Shown here in pieces: positions 10,329 through 21,893 of a DNA stretch of 64,000 nt. Position numbers and translations under genes: made by a program. Source of the stretch: Massilia sp. IC2-477 (GTDB taxonomy: Bacteria; Pseudomonadota; Gammaproteobacteria; Burkholderiales; Burkholderiaceae_D). Numbering within the stretch: the first letter of the stretch is position 1; each line of letters begins with the position of its first letter. Below the pieces are notes generated by a model, which was given only the letters and a program-made list of their open reading frames with translations, ran no database searches and was not told the DNA's origin. The stretch lies in assembly GCF_020707265.1 (NCBI RefSeq), contig NZ_JAJFEQ010000003.1, forward strand, positions 512,719 to 576,718, written 5' to 3'.

Positions 10329-11141
10329 ATGCTTATGAAACCTCTCCGCTTCCTGGCACTCTGCGCGCCCCTCAGTCTGAGCTTCCCCGGCCTGGCCCTG
10401 GCCGAGATCGATATGCCGCCCGTCGGCGACGTGCATGCACCACTTTCCGTGAGCCGGCCCCAGCTTGCCGAAGGCGCCTGGTTCACCTCGGCGGAACTGG
10501 GCGCCATCACGACCTCGGGCAACACCACCGGCACCTCGGTCACGGGCAAGATCGACGCCCGCCATGAGACGGCGCACTGGAGCCACGAATTCATCGTGAG
10601 CGGCTTCTTCAAGGAAGACGAATACGAGGACGACGAGGGCAACATCGAGCGCAGTAAATCAGCCGAGCGCTTCGCCGCCTCGGCCAAGGCCTCGCTCAAG
10701 CTGCTGGGCGAAGGCCGACGCGCCTTCGTGATCGGCTCGCACGTCATCGACCGCTTCGGCGCCTACACCCGCTATTCCTCCTTCGCGGTCGGTCATGGAT
10801 CGCAGTGGCTCAACAACGGCACCCAGACCCTCGACGTCGAGATCGGCCCGGGCTATTTCGCGGGCGAGCGCGCCACCGGTGAAGAAGAAAGCGGCCTGAC
10901 GGTGCGCGGCGCGGCCCAGTTCCGCTGGCGCGTCAGCCCTTCGGCATTCTTTGCTCAGACCGTCAGCGTCGAGAAAGGCACCTCGAATACCCGCTCGGTC
11001 GCCGAGGCCTCGCTCAGCACCAAGATCAATTCGACGATGCAGATGAAGGCCGGCTTCAGCGCCCGCAACGACACCAGCGTCACGCCCGGCAAGAAGAACA
11101 CGGATACCCAGACCTCGCTGACGATGGTCTATTCGTTCTGA
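10329..11141 (+). CDS. DUF481 family outer-membrane beta-barrel protein
   Basis: About 268-270 residues with a Sec signal peptide (FLALCAPLSLSFPGLALA, cut near residue 25), then amphipathic strand repeats and a terminal Phe (VYSF), the signature of outer-membrane barrels. The motif AELGAITTSGNTTGTSV is the conserved start of the DUF481/YdiY family ('salt-induced outer membrane protein'). The family is of unknown function, sometimes salt-induced. Two ATGs (10329 and 10335) could serve as the start and neither has a good ribosome site. A possible -10 TACAAT lies at about 10299. It follows repeat copy C. Confidence 0.85.
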   Translation: MLMKPLRFLALCAPLSLSFPGLALAEIDMPPVGDVHAPLSVSRPQLAEGAWFTSAELGAITTSGNTTGTSVTGKIDARHETAHWSHEFIVSGFFKEDEYEDDEGNIERSKSAERFAASAKASLKLLGEGRRAFVIGSHVIDRFGAYTRYSSFAVGHGSQWLNNGTQTLDVEIGPGYFAGERATGEEESGLTVRGAAQFRWRVSPSAFFAQTVSVEKGTSNTRSVAEASLSTKINSTMQMKAGFSARNDTSVTPGKKNTDTQTSLTMVYSF

Positions 11142-11154
11142 GCCCGCGCCGCGC

Positions 11155-12456
11155 TCACAGGCCGTAGCCGCCGCCGGTCTTCGTGAAGGCATTGATCCCG
11201 GCCGCCATGGCCGTGATCATCGCCCGCTCGGCGGCGGACAAGTGCGGGTGCCAGATATCGAAGATCAGCACCGCGCGCAGTTCCCCGCTGTCGTTCCAGG
11301 CTTCGTGTTCGATCGTGTCGTCGAACACCCAGGCCTTCCCCACTTCCCATTCGCGCACTTCGTTCCCGACCCGGAACCCGCATCCCGGCGGCACCACCAG
11401 CGGCAGGTGCGTCACCAGGCGCACGTTGCTCACGCCCGTATGCGGCGGAATCCGGGTGCGCGGCTTCAGGATCGAGAACATCGCGCTCGGGGTGCGGCCG
11501 GGCTGGTCGGGCTGGGGCGCGCGCGCCAAGAGATCCATCGTGCGCGGGCAGCGCGCTGCGTTCTCCTCCACCGGCGCGCCGTTGTCGATCAGGCGGAAGG
11601 CGCTCCAGTCCAGGTTGCGGTTCAGCTGGGCCCATTGGGCCAGCGGCTGGTCATCCGAATAGTTGATATAGGGCGTGAAGCCATCCTGCCCGGTCATCAC
11701 GCCCAGCAGCTCGTCGCGGATCGCGCCGGTCGCTGCCTCGAACTCGTCCAGCCAGGGAAAGTCTTCGCGCTCGAAGAAGGCCGCGGGCGCCAGGCCCAGG
11801 TAGTGGAACAGCTGCGGCTGGGGATCGTAGCGGCGCTTGCGGCCGGTCATCACGTCCACCGATTCGCGGAAACGGCGCAGTTCGCGGCTGCCGTGCTCGC
11901 CGCCGAGTTCGCGGTAGAACGGTGTCAGGTAATCGTCGAGGAAGGCGCCGAACTCACGCTGGTAGGCCTCATGCCAGTCGAGCGCTTCGCGCACCGCCGG
12001 CTGCAGGTCGGGCGCGATCGTGTGCAGGGGCGGCGCCACCGCCGCCACCGCGGCGCAGGCGCCGGCCGCTTCCTGGCGCCGCCCCTGGCGGATGCACAGG
12101 CGGCTGCGCAGCACCAGGGCCACCAGGTCATACGGGTCGACCGTCAGGGCGCCGCGGATCGCCGCTTCTTCCGCAGCTTCGTCGCCCATCGCCAGGCAGA
12201 CCACGGACAGGTTCAGCCACTGCTGCACCTCGCGTCCGTCCACCGTGACCAGACGATCGAGCAGCTTGCGGGCCTGCGCCAGGTCGCCACCCTGGAAAGC
12301 CAGGTGCGAAAGCGAGCGCAGCGCGCGCGGGTGGTCGGGGGCGCGCACCAGGATGCTTTGCCATAACTGGCCGGCGCGGCGCGCGTCGCCCCGGGAGGAA
12401 GCCTGCTGCGCTTCGCGTTCGAGCGCTGCGATCTGCTGGAGGTCTGCCTGCTGCAT
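11155..12456 (-). CDS. TPR-containing aspartyl/asparaginyl beta-hydroxylase family protein
   Basis: A 433-residue cytosolic protein. Residues about 1-165 form TPR-like helical repeats (alternating AxxLxxxAxxA patterns). The C-terminal half is an Asp/Asn beta-hydroxylase-type Fe(II)/2-oxoglutarate domain: IPPHTGVSN supplies the first iron His with the Arg and THL that follow (NVRLVTHLPL), and DDTIEHEAWND the second His, followed by FDIWHP. ATG 12456 is chosen because the sequence upstream is the non-coding inverted repeat at 12466-12507. Substrates of bacterial members are largely unknown; lipid A (LpxO) and siderophore relatives exist. No lipid or siderophore genes adjoin it. Confidence 0.85.
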   Translation of the reverse strand: MQQADLQQIAALEREAQQASSRGDARRAGQLWQSILVRAPDHPRALRSLSHLAFQGGDLAQARKLLDRLVTVDGREVQQWLNLSVVCLAMGDEAAEEAAIRGALTVDPYDLVALVLRSRLCIRQGRRQEAAGACAAVAAVAPPLHTIAPDLQPAVREALDWHEAYQREFGAFLDDYLTPFYRELGGEHGSRELRRFRESVDVMTGRKRRYDPQPQLFHYLGLAPAAFFEREDFPWLDEFEAATGAIRDELLGVMTGQDGFTPYINYSDDQPLAQWAQLNRNLDWSAFRLIDNGAPVEENAARCPRTMDLLARAPQPDQPGRTPSAMFSILKPRTRIPPHTGVSNVRLVTHLPLVVPPGCGFRVGNEVREWEVGKAWVFDDTIEHEAWNDSGELRAVLIFDIWHPHLSAAERAMITAMAAGINAFTKTGGGYGL

Positions 12457-12465
12457 GATTTCCCA

Positions 12466-12507
12466 AATGCATATGTATCGAAGCATTTTGGTACAAGCAT
12501 ATGCATT
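12466..12507. promoter_or_regulatory. Perfect 10-bp inverted repeat, putative operator upstream of the beta-hydroxylase gene
   Basis: AATGCATATG (12466-12475) and CATATGCATT (12498-12507) are exact reverse complements separated by 22 bases of AT-rich DNA. They sit directly upstream of the beta-hydroxylase start codon (12456), where the promoter must be, and downstream of the MFS transporter stop. Arms two helical turns apart suit a dimeric regulator. No regulator gene is adjacent. Confidence 0.5.
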
Positions 12508-12521
12508 CCCGCAAGCAGTAT

Positions 12522-13811
12522 TTACACCTCTGCGCGCGTTGGTTTGCTGCCGACCGCCAGCAAGGCCAGCAGGCTGAGCAGCGCAGCCGCCGTCAGGTAG
12601 TAGCCGACCCAGGGCAGGCCATGGTTGGTGGCCAGCCACATCGCGATATACGGGGCCAGCGACGCGCCCAAGATCCCGGCGAAATTGAAGGTCAGCGACG
12701 CCCCCGTATAGCGGACCTCGGCCGGGAATAGCTCGGCCAGCAGGGTGCCCAGCGGGCCATAGGTGAAGCCGACCAGGCACATGCCGAGCACCATGAAGCT
12801 GCCCACCGCCACCAGGGTGCCGGCGCCGAAGAGCGGCCCGAACAGCAGCCCGAACAGGGCGATCGCGCCGCTGACCAAGATCATCGCCGTGCGCCGCCCG
12901 TGGCGGTCGGCCAGCAGGGCCGAGGGCGGGATGGTCAGGCCGAAGAACACGACGGCGACCAGCTGCAGGGTCAGGAACTGCTGGCGCGAGAAACCGAGCT
13001 TGGTCGTGCCCCAGCTCAGCGCGAACACCGTCATCAGGTAGAACACCACGAAGGTGGCCAGCGCAATGATGGTGCCCAGCACCAGGGCGCGCCGGTGCTC
13101 GCGCAGCACCGCCAGGACCGGCACCTTGACCCGGTGGCCGCGGTCCAGCACCTTCTGGAAGTCCGGCGTTTCGGTGATTTTCAGGCGCACGTAGAGGCCC
13201 ACCAGCACCAGCAGCGCGCTGGCGAGGAAGGGAATGCGCCAGCCGTAGCTGAAGAAATCCTCATCCGGCATCAGCTGGCCCAGCAGCAGGAAGGTGCCGC
13301 CCGACAGGAAGAAGCCGATCGGGGCGCCCAGCTGCGGGAACATGCCGTACCAGGCACGCTTGCCCGGCGGCGCGTTCTCGGTCGCCAGCAGCACCGCCCC
13401 GCCCCACTCGCCGCCCAGGCCCAGGCCCTGGCCGAAGCGGCACAGGGCCAGCAGCAGCGGCGCCAGGGTGCCGATCGAGGCGTAGGTCGGCAGCAGGCCG
13501 ATCAGGACGGTGGAGATGCCCATGGTGAGCAGGGCTGCCACCAGGGTGGCTTTGCGGCCGATGCGGTCGCCGAAGTGGCCGAACACGGCCGAGCCCACCG
13601 GGCGCGCGAAGAAGGCGATGGCAAAGGTGGCCAGCGACTGCAGCGTGGCGGCGGCCGGGTCGGCGGCCGGGAAGAACAGCCGCGGAAACACCAGCACCGC
13701 GGCGGTGGCATAGATATAAAAGTCGTAGAACTCGATGGTGGTGCCGATCAGGCTCGCGAACAGGACGGTGCGCGGCTTGTTGGCGGGTACGTGGCTTGCT
13801 GGACCGGTCAT
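12522..13811 (-). CDS. MFS transporter, metabolite:H+ symporter (MHS) subfamily
   Basis: A 429-residue protein with about 12 membrane helices. It opens with the MHS hallmark IGTTIEFYDFYIYATAA, carries the MFS loop motif FGHFGDRIGRKATL between helices 2 and 3, and GQGLGLGGEWGGAVLLATE in helix 4-5. Relatives carry organic acids, shikimate, betaine or alpha-ketoglutarate with protons; the substrate here cannot be read. Its ATG overlaps the stop of the upstream thioredoxin-like gene (ATGA, 13808-13811), so the two form an operon. A more diverged MHS-like protein is encoded at 38279-39622. Confidence 0.88.
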   Translation of the reverse strand: MTGPASHVPANKPRTVLFASLIGTTIEFYDFYIYATAAVLVFPRLFFPAADPAAATLQSLATFAIAFFARPVGSAVFGHFGDRIGRKATLVAALLTMGISTVLIGLLPTYASIGTLAPLLLALCRFGQGLGLGGEWGGAVLLATENAPPGKRAWYGMFPQLGAPIGFFLSGGTFLLLGQLMPDEDFFSYGWRIPFLASALLVLVGLYVRLKITETPDFQKVLDRGHRVKVPVLAVLREHRRALVLGTIIALATFVVFYLMTVFALSWGTTKLGFSRQQFLTLQLVAVVFFGLTIPPSALLADRHGRRTAMILVSGAIALFGLLFGPLFGAGTLVAVGSFMVLGMCLVGFTYGPLGTLLAELFPAEVRYTGASLTFNFAGILGASLAPYIAMWLATNHGLPWVGYYLTAAALLSLLALLAVGSKPTRAEV

Positions 13812-14131
13812 GCTGCACCGGCCTGGGCCAGCGCCACGCGCACTTCGTCGCTCGACACCGGGCGCACCACGCGCGCCACTTCCTGGCCGTCCTTCAGCAC
13901 GACCACGGTCGGCCACAGCTTGATGCGGAAGGAGCGTCCGAGCGGCCGGCCCGGGCCGTCTTCCACCTTCAGGTGGCGCACTGCCCCGTTGCCGGACACG
14001 GCCTCGTCGATCAGGGGCTCGGCGGCGCGGCAGTAGCCGCACCAGTTGGCGCCGAAATCGAGCATCACGGTGCCCGGCATGGCGTCGACGGCGCTGCGCT
14101 CGGGCTGGGCGGTTTCATAGGGTGCGGACAT
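13808..14131 (-). CDS. Thioredoxin-like protein (WCGYC)
   Basis: A 107-residue cytosolic protein with a thioredoxin fold. The active site reads WCGYC (about residues 30-34) after VMLDFGA, and the cis-proline region is KLWPTVVVLKDGQEVAR. It has no signal peptide, unlike TlpA- or DsbA-type proteins. The CGYC dipeptide differs from thioredoxin (CGPC) and suggests a different redox potential. It is the first gene of a two-gene operon with the MFS transporter, an odd pairing whose purpose is not evident. The start ATG 14131 is preceded by a strong GGAGGAGA ribosome site. Confidence 0.85.
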   Translation of the reverse strand: MSAPYETAQPERSAVDAMPGTVMLDFGANWCGYCRAAEPLIDEAVSGNGAVRHLKVEDGPGRPLGRSFRIKLWPTVVVLKDGQEVARVVRPVSSDEVRVALAQAGAA

Positions 14132-14317
14132 GCGGGTCTCCTCCTCTTGTTGCCGGTATGGTGTTGATATTGCAAGCGTACCTCAAAAAGTTGCCACTGG
14201 CACGGCCCTGCGGGTCGATTCCTGGTCGATAAGCGCCTCTTACGTGAAACACCGTACGGAACACATCGGTCGGGGCTGGCACTCTGGCCTCAGGTAAATG
14301 TGAACAAGGAGACAATC

Positions 14318-14497
14318 ATGTCTGACAACCTGCAAAACCGTGGCTCGCAAGACCGTGCCCGCATCAATGTCAACGAGGAATGGGAAGTGCGCCACTGGAC
14401 CGAAGCCCTGGGCGTGAGCAAGGAAGAGCTGGAACGCGCCGTCAAGCAGGTCGGCCCGAGCGCCGAAGCCGTGCGCGAGCACCTGAAGCGTCACTGA
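14318..14497 (+). CDS. DUF3606 family small protein
   Basis: A 59-residue soluble protein. It begins SDNLQNRGSQDRARINVNE, then EWEVRHWTEALGVSKEELERAV and VGPSAEAVREHL, matching the DUF3606 pattern of a short disordered lead and a small helical domain. The family's function is unknown; it is common in soil proteobacteria, often beside stress genes. ATG 14318 follows AAGGAGA by seven bases and is preferred over an upstream ATG at 14300. The following MscS gene begins 211 bases later after a GC-rich spacer with no clear terminator, so co-transcription is possible. Confidence 0.8.
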   Translation: MSDNLQNRGSQDRARINVNEEWEVRHWTEALGVSKEELERAVKQVGPSAEAVREHLKRH

Positions 14498-14708
14498 TCC
14501 ACGGGCCGCATGGCCCGCGCCGGGGCCTGCACTGCAGGTCCCGGTCCGCAGCACCCGCTTCGCCCGTCTTTCCGCGAACCCGCTCAACCCAGGTCCGCTC
14601 ATTGCAGCACCGCCACCGGTGCGGCTGCACCCGTGCGCCGCCTGCCGCATGCCCCACCCGTCTTTTCCGGCACGCGCGGCCGGCGCCGGCCCGTTACAGG
14701 AGTCCGGT

Positions 14709-15875
14709 TTGAATAATTTCTACGCAAACATCCACAATTTCTTCGCCTCGCTCGACATCACGCTGGCGAACGCCTTGTTCGCGCTCGGCGCGGCCCTGGC
14801 CAGCTATGCGCTCATGCACGGCGGCCTGATCCTGTTCCGGCGGCGCCTGGGACGCCTGAGCGAAGACCGCCGGCACGGCACCCTGGCCCAGATCCTGAGC
14901 AAGACCCTGGCGCGCACCGGCACCCTGGCCATCATCGCCACTGCCATCCTGATCGGCCTGTCGGTGCTGGACCTGCCCGAACCCTGGAATACGCGCCTGA
15001 GCCACTTGTGGTTCTTCACGCTCGGCATCCAGATCGCCATGTTCATGCACCGCGCCGTGAAAATCGGCTCGCGCCGCTATTTCCTCACCCACGGCCGCAA
15101 GCCGGGCGGCGTCGACCATCAGGTCACCGTCGCGCATACGGTCGTGATCTGGCTGCTGCAGACCACGGTCTGGGTGGTGTTCGTGCTGGCCATGTTGTCC
15201 AACCTCGGCATCAATGTCACCACCTTCATCGCCAGCCTCGGCATCGGCGGCGTGGCGATCGCGCTGGCGGTGCAAAACATCCTGGGCGACCTGTTCGCCT
15301 CGATGTCGATCGCGGTCGACAAGCCCTTCGAGGTGGGCGACTCGATCACGGTCGACGACTTTTCAGGCACGGTCGAGCACGTAGGCCTGAAGACGACTCG
15401 CGTGCGCGCCCTGGGCGGCGAACAGATCATCATCGCGAATGCGGAACTGTTGCGCCAAACCGTCTACAACTACCGCCGCATGACGACGCGTCGGATCCAG
15501 TTCACACTGCGCGCCAGCCCGACCACCCCGCGCGAGCTGGCCGCGCGCGTGCCGCAACTGCTGGGCGAGATCATCGGCAAGCGTGACAAGGTGCGCTTCG
15601 ACCGCGCCCACCTCAAGACGGTGGACCAGAACTGGATCGAGTACGAGATTGTCTACACCATGCTCGACGTCGACTACAACCTGTACATGGACACCCAGCA
15701 GGCGATCAACCTCGACGCCATGCAGATGTTCGAGGAGCTCGGCATCTCGACGGCGCCGCGCGCCCAGCACGTGCTGCTGCAGGAAGCGCCGGACGGGCGC
15801 GGGGTGCGCAGCACCGAGTCGGCCGCGAACGAAGACGCGCGCGGCGACACCCAGCCACGCTACGTGAAACACTGA
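14709..15875 (+). CDS. MscS-family mechanosensitive ion channel (second paralogue)
   Basis: A 388-residue inner-membrane channel starting at TTG 14709, chosen because AGGAG lies seven bases before it; the frame runs 30 codons further up without a ribosome site. There are four to five hydrophobic helices, then the MscS pore (FIASLGIGGVAIALAVQNI) and DKPFEVGDSITVDDF beta domain with ANAELL. It closely resembles the channel at 3995-5086, with an extra charged C-terminal tail. The stress-type SDR gene follows 16 bases downstream, so the two are probably co-transcribed, linking osmotic protection to a general stress dehydrogenase. Confidence 0.9.
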   Translation: MNNFYANIHNFFASLDITLANALFALGAALASYALMHGGLILFRRRLGRLSEDRRHGTLAQILSKTLARTGTLAIIATAILIGLSVLDLPEPWNTRLSHLWFFTLGIQIAMFMHRAVKIGSRRYFLTHGRKPGGVDHQVTVAHTVVIWLLQTTVWVVFVLAMLSNLGINVTTFIASLGIGGVAIALAVQNILGDLFASMSIAVDKPFEVGDSITVDDFSGTVEHVGLKTTRVRALGGEQIIIANAELLRQTVYNYRRMTTRRIQFTLRASPTTPRELAARVPQLLGEIIGKRDKVRFDRAHLKTVDQNWIEYEIVYTMLDVDYNLYMDTQQAINLDAMQMFEELGISTAPRAQHVLLQEAPDGRGVRSTESAANEDARGDTQPRYVKH

Positions 15876-15891
15876 CACGGAAGGAAACACG

Positions 15892-16731
15892 ATGAACCAG
15901 CCGAAGCAGCAACAGCAACCGCCGGGTCTTGAATCGCAGCTGAACCCGAAGGCCGACCATGGTGAAACCAGCTATGTCGGCTCGGGCAAGCTGAAGGACA
16001 AGGCAACGGTCATCACGGGCGGCGACAGCGGCATCGGTCGTGCCGTCGCTCTCGCCTTTGCGCGCGAAGGCGCGGACGTCCTGATCGCCTATCTCAACGA
16101 GCACGAGGATGCAAAGGAGACCGCGCGCCTGGTCGAGGAAGCGGGACGCAAGGCGGTGCTGGTGCCGGGCGACCTGGCCGACGCCGCCCACTGCCGCGCC
16201 ATCGTGGACCGCGCGGTGCAGGAATTCGGCCGCATCGACGTGCTGGTCAACAATGCGGCGTTCCAGATGACCCACGACTCGATCGAGGAAATCCCGGACG
16301 AGGAATGGGACTACACCTTCAAGGTGAACATCACGGCCATGTTCCACATCTGCAAGGCGGCGGTGCGGCACATGCCGTCGGGTTCGTCGATTATCAACAC
16401 CACCTCGATCAATTCGGACAACCCGAAGCCGACCCTGCTGGCCTACGCCACCACCAAGGGCGCGATCGCCAACTTCACCGCCGGCCTGGCCCAGCTGCTG
16501 GCGGAGAAAGGTATCCGCGTCAATTCCGTGGCGCCAGGGCCGATCTGGACGCCCCTGATCCCGTCTACCATGCCGCCCGACCAGGTGGAAAGCTTCGGCC
16601 AGCAGGTGCCGATGAAGCGGCCCGGCCAGCCAGCGGAAGTGGCCCCGGTCTACGTGCTGCTGGCTTCGAACCAGGCCAGCTACATCTCGGGTGCGCGCAT
16701 CGCCGTTACCGGAGGCACGCCGATCCTGTAG
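15892..16731 (+). CDS. SDR family oxidoreductase, stress-dehydrogenase type (YghA/YhdF/Gsp39-like)
   Basis: A 279-residue cytosolic dehydrogenase. After a Gln/Pro-rich extension of about 40 residues comes the NAD(P)-binding TGGDSGIGRAVA, then VNNAAF (NNAG-type), an active-site Ser in NTTSIN and YATTK for the catalytic Tyr and Lys. The QLNPKADHGETSYVGSGKL segment before the Rossmann fold is typical of the general-stress subgroup (B. subtilis Gsp39, E. coli YghA). It lies 16 bases after the MscS gene with a GGAAGGAAA ribosome site. The substrate is unknown. Confidence 0.88.
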   Translation: MNQPKQQQQPPGLESQLNPKADHGETSYVGSGKLKDKATVITGGDSGIGRAVALAFAREGADVLIAYLNEHEDAKETARLVEEAGRKAVLVPGDLADAAHCRAIVDRAVQEFGRIDVLVNNAAFQMTHDSIEEIPDEEWDYTFKVNITAMFHICKAAVRHMPSGSSIINTTSINSDNPKPTLLAYATTKGAIANFTAGLAQLLAEKGIRVNSVAPGPIWTPLIPSTMPPDQVESFGQQVPMKRPGQPAEVAPVYVLLASNQASYISGARIAVTGGTPIL

Positions 16732-16842
16732 TTCCGCGGGCGTGGATGAAGAAAGCCAAGCGCAGGGGTGGCGCTTCTGATAAGCTTGCCCCCATTGCCA
16801 TTTCACAATGGCGGCCCTTGAGTTTGCCGATCCAATGCCCGC

Positions 16843-18690
16843 ATGAAAACCCGCACCTACCTGTTTCTGATGGCGGCCGCCATCCTGGTTCCGGTGGCGC
16901 TCGCGTTCTGGATCGGCGTGTCCATGCTGCTCGACTGGGAGCGCGAGTCGCGCATCCACCGGGTGCAGGAAACGGCCCGCGCCACTGCCCTGCTGGTCGA
17001 CCGCGAGATCGCCGTCAAGGAAGCGCTGCTGCGCGTCATCGCCAATTCCGAAGCGCTGTCTGAACAAAATTATCCGCGCGTGTACCGGCTGGCGACCCGC
17101 CTGAACGAAGGCGAAGCGCTGTCCTGGACCACGCTGGTCGACGAAAACAAACAGGTCATCTTCAATACCTTGCGCCCCTTCGGCACGCCGCTGAAAGGCT
17201 CTAACCTCGGCTTCGTGGACCAGGTGCTCGGCGACGGGAAGCCCCGCGTCACCAACTACTTCGTCGGCTCCACTTCGCAGCGCGGCGTGGTGTCGGTCGA
17301 CATGCCGTCCGCCCCCGGCGCAGGTACGCGCCACGTGGTAAGCCAGATCTTCGACGCCCGCTACTTCGAGCGCGTGTTCGCCAGCAACGCGCTCGACCCG
17401 CGCTGGCTGGTCGGCGTCTTCGACGCCAAGGGCATTGCCATCGCACGCAACCATGGCGCCCAGGCGGCCGGCAAGCCCATGCATCCTGACATGCGCACCG
17501 CGGCCCTGCATGCCGGCAGCGGCGTGCTGCGCCACACCACCCACGAAGGTACCGAGGTCTACGGCGTGTACACGCGCGCGGCGGTGAGCGGCTGGACCGT
17601 CGTGATCGGCGTGCCGGTGGCCGACATCGAAGCGGCCGCTCGTACCGCCGCCACCTATGCCACCGTGGCCCTGGTCCTCCTGATGGGCATGGCGGTCCTG
17701 ATCGCCACCTTCTTCGGCAACAAGCTCTCGGCCGCCCTGCAGCAGGCCGGCAGCGTCGCCAATTCGCTGGCGCGCGGCGCCATCGCGCGGCCGCGTCCGA
17801 CCAAGGTCGACGAAGTCGACGCCCTGCTCGACGGCCTGCACTTTACCAGCGAAGCCCTGGTGCGCGAGAGCACGGCGCGCCAGGCCCTGCAGCACGAGCG
17901 CGAACAGCTCCTGCTGAGCGAGCAGCGCGCCCGGCGCAGCGCCGAAGCCCAGAGCCGGGCCAAGGACAATTTCCTGGCCATGCTGGGCCACGAGCTGCGC
18001 AATCCGCTGGCCGCGATCTCCGGCGCCATGAGCGTGCTGGAGATGCCGAACGTCAAGCCGGAACTGGCCGCCAATGCGCGCGAGATCAGCCGGCGCCAGA
18101 TGCGCCACCTGACCCGCATCGTGGACGACCTGCTCGACGTCCAGCGCATCCTGTCCGGCAAGATCGTGCTGCAGCGCGCCCCGGTCGACCTGGCCGAGGT
18201 GCTGCGCGCCTGCGTCGAAGCCAAGCGCCTGGTCGACGCCGGCAACCACCAGTGGGAAGTCGCGCTAGCCCCGAGCTGGGTCGACGGCGACCGCACCCGC
18301 CTCGAACAGATCGTCGACAACCTGCTGCACAACGCCATCAAGTACACCCCGGCCGGCGGCAGCATCGCGGTGCGCTGCAGCGTCGTGGACGGCAGGCAGG
18401 TCATGGTGGAAGTCAGCGACACCGGCGTCGGCCTGGCGCCCGAACTGTTGCCGGTGATCTTCGACGTGCTGGTGCAGGGCCCGACCAGCATCGACCGCGC
18501 CCAGGGCGGTCTCGGCCTCGGCCTGGCCCTTGTCAAGGAACTCAGCGCGCTGCACGGCGGCAAGGTAGCCGTCCACAGCGCCGGCCACGGCAAGGGCTGT
18601 ACCTTCACCGTGGTGTTCCCGCTGCGCGAGGCAGCGGGCGCCGGCGGTCCCCATCCCGTCACTGCCCAGCCGACGCTCGACCCGGCCTGA
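16843..18690 (+). CDS. Membrane sensor histidine kinase with periplasmic CACHE-like domain
   Basis: A 615-residue protein. Helix 1 (about 7-27) and helix 2 (about 268-290) flank a 240-residue periplasmic domain with dCACHE-like features ([26 protein letters not shown]). A short coiled segment follows, then HisKA/HATPase_c with HELRNP (His383), [16 protein letters not shown] and GLGLGLALV. There is no attached receiver and no response regulator gene nearby, so it is an orphan kinase. CACHE sensors usually bind small organic molecules. The Ala/Gly/Pro-rich last 20 residues look disordered. It probably has its own promoter after the SDR gene. Confidence 0.87.
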   Translation: MKTRTYLFLMAAAILVPVALAFWIGVSMLLDWERESRIHRVQETARATALLVDREIAVKEALLRVIANSEALSEQNYPRVYRLATRLNEGEALSWTTLVDENKQVIFNTLRPFGTPLKGSNLGFVDQVLGDGKPRVTNYFVGSTSQRGVVSVDMPSAPGAGTRHVVSQIFDARYFERVFASNALDPRWLVGVFDAKGIAIARNHGAQAAGKPMHPDMRTAALHAGSGVLRHTTHEGTEVYGVYTRAAVSGWTVVIGVPVADIEAAARTAATYATVALVLLMGMAVLIATFFGNKLSAALQQAGSVANSLARGAIARPRPTKVDEVDALLDGLHFTSEALVRESTARQALQHEREQLLLSEQRARRSAEAQSRAKDNFLAMLGHELRNPLAAISGAMSVLEMPNVKPELAANAREISRRQMRHLTRIVDDLLDVQRILSGKIVLQRAPVDLAEVLRACVEAKRLVDAGNHQWEVALAPSWVDGDRTRLEQIVDNLLHNAIKYTPAGGSIAVRCSVVDGRQVMVEVSDTGVGLAPELLPVIFDVLVQGPTSIDRAQGGLGLGLALVKELSALHGGKVAVHSAGHGKGCTFTVVFPLREAAGAGGPHPVTAQPTLDPA

Positions 18691-18773
18691 AGCGCACGCC
18701 AAGCGCGCGGGCTGGGAATCCGTGTACCCGCCCATATCTGTCCGGTATTCCTGCCACATAGGGATCAGGCACC

Positions 18774-19291
18774 ATGCGAAGCCTCCTGCGCAGTCTATTG
18801 CTGGCCGTCATACTCCTCGCCGCCTGGGGCCTGCTCGGTCCCTGGCTGCGCCACGCCGTGTATGCGATGCGTCTCACCGCGATGCCGGCGCCCAGCGTGC
18901 TGGCCATGCCGGTCTCCGGCGTGCGTCCCAGGCAGCTGCGCGACACCTGGCATGCGAGCCGCAGCGAGGGGCGCCGTCACGAAGGGATCGACATCTTTGC
19001 GAAGCGCGGCACCGCGGTGCAGGCCGCCACCGAAGGCATCGTGCTGCGGGTGGGAACGAACCGCCTCGGCGGCCAGGTGGTATGGGTGCTGGGGCCCGGC
19101 GGGCAACGCCACTATTACGCCCACCTCGACCGTTACTCCGACGTGGCGCCGGGCATGCGGGTGGAACAGGGACGGGTGCTGGGCTATGTCGGCAATACCG
19201 GCAATGCCAGGACCACGCCGCCGCACCTGCACTATGGCGTGTACGGCATGGACGGCGCGGTCAATCCCTACCCCTTGCTCAAGGACGCGCC

Positions 19292-19295
<4 letters not shown>
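18774..19295 (+). CDS. M23 family metallopeptidase (LytM-like)
   Basis: A 173-residue protein anchored or exported by an N-terminal hydrophobic helix (about 5-25). The M23 zinc site is complete: HEGID supplies the first His and Asp, HYYAHLDRY a conserved His, and PHLHYG the HxH pair. Active members cleave peptidoglycan cross-links. The small size indicates a bare catalytic domain. The gene converges on the PBP1A gene and their stop codons overlap (TTAG, 19292-19295), so both cell-wall genes share a 3' end. Confidence 0.88.
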
Positions 19296-21781
<2,486 letters not shown>

Positions 21782-21893
21782 TATAGAAATCCTTGCTGCG
21801 AATGCGTGTGCGGCGCCCTTGCGTGTGCGCCTTGACTTTGGAGCAAGTATAGCTGACCGGCGCCGCCACCACGGTCCGGCTTGCGCGGCGTGC

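Noticed and set aside
14498..14708. Small gene or terminator between DUF3606 and the second MscS gene
   Set aside because: Only a GC-rich stem CGGGCC-gcat-GGCCCG without a T-run and no frame with a ribosome site were found.
15706..18249. 847-codon minus-strand frame across the SDR and sensor kinase genes
   Set aside because: It spans an intergenic gap and two genes with clear motifs on the plus strand; its composition is that of an antisense shadow.
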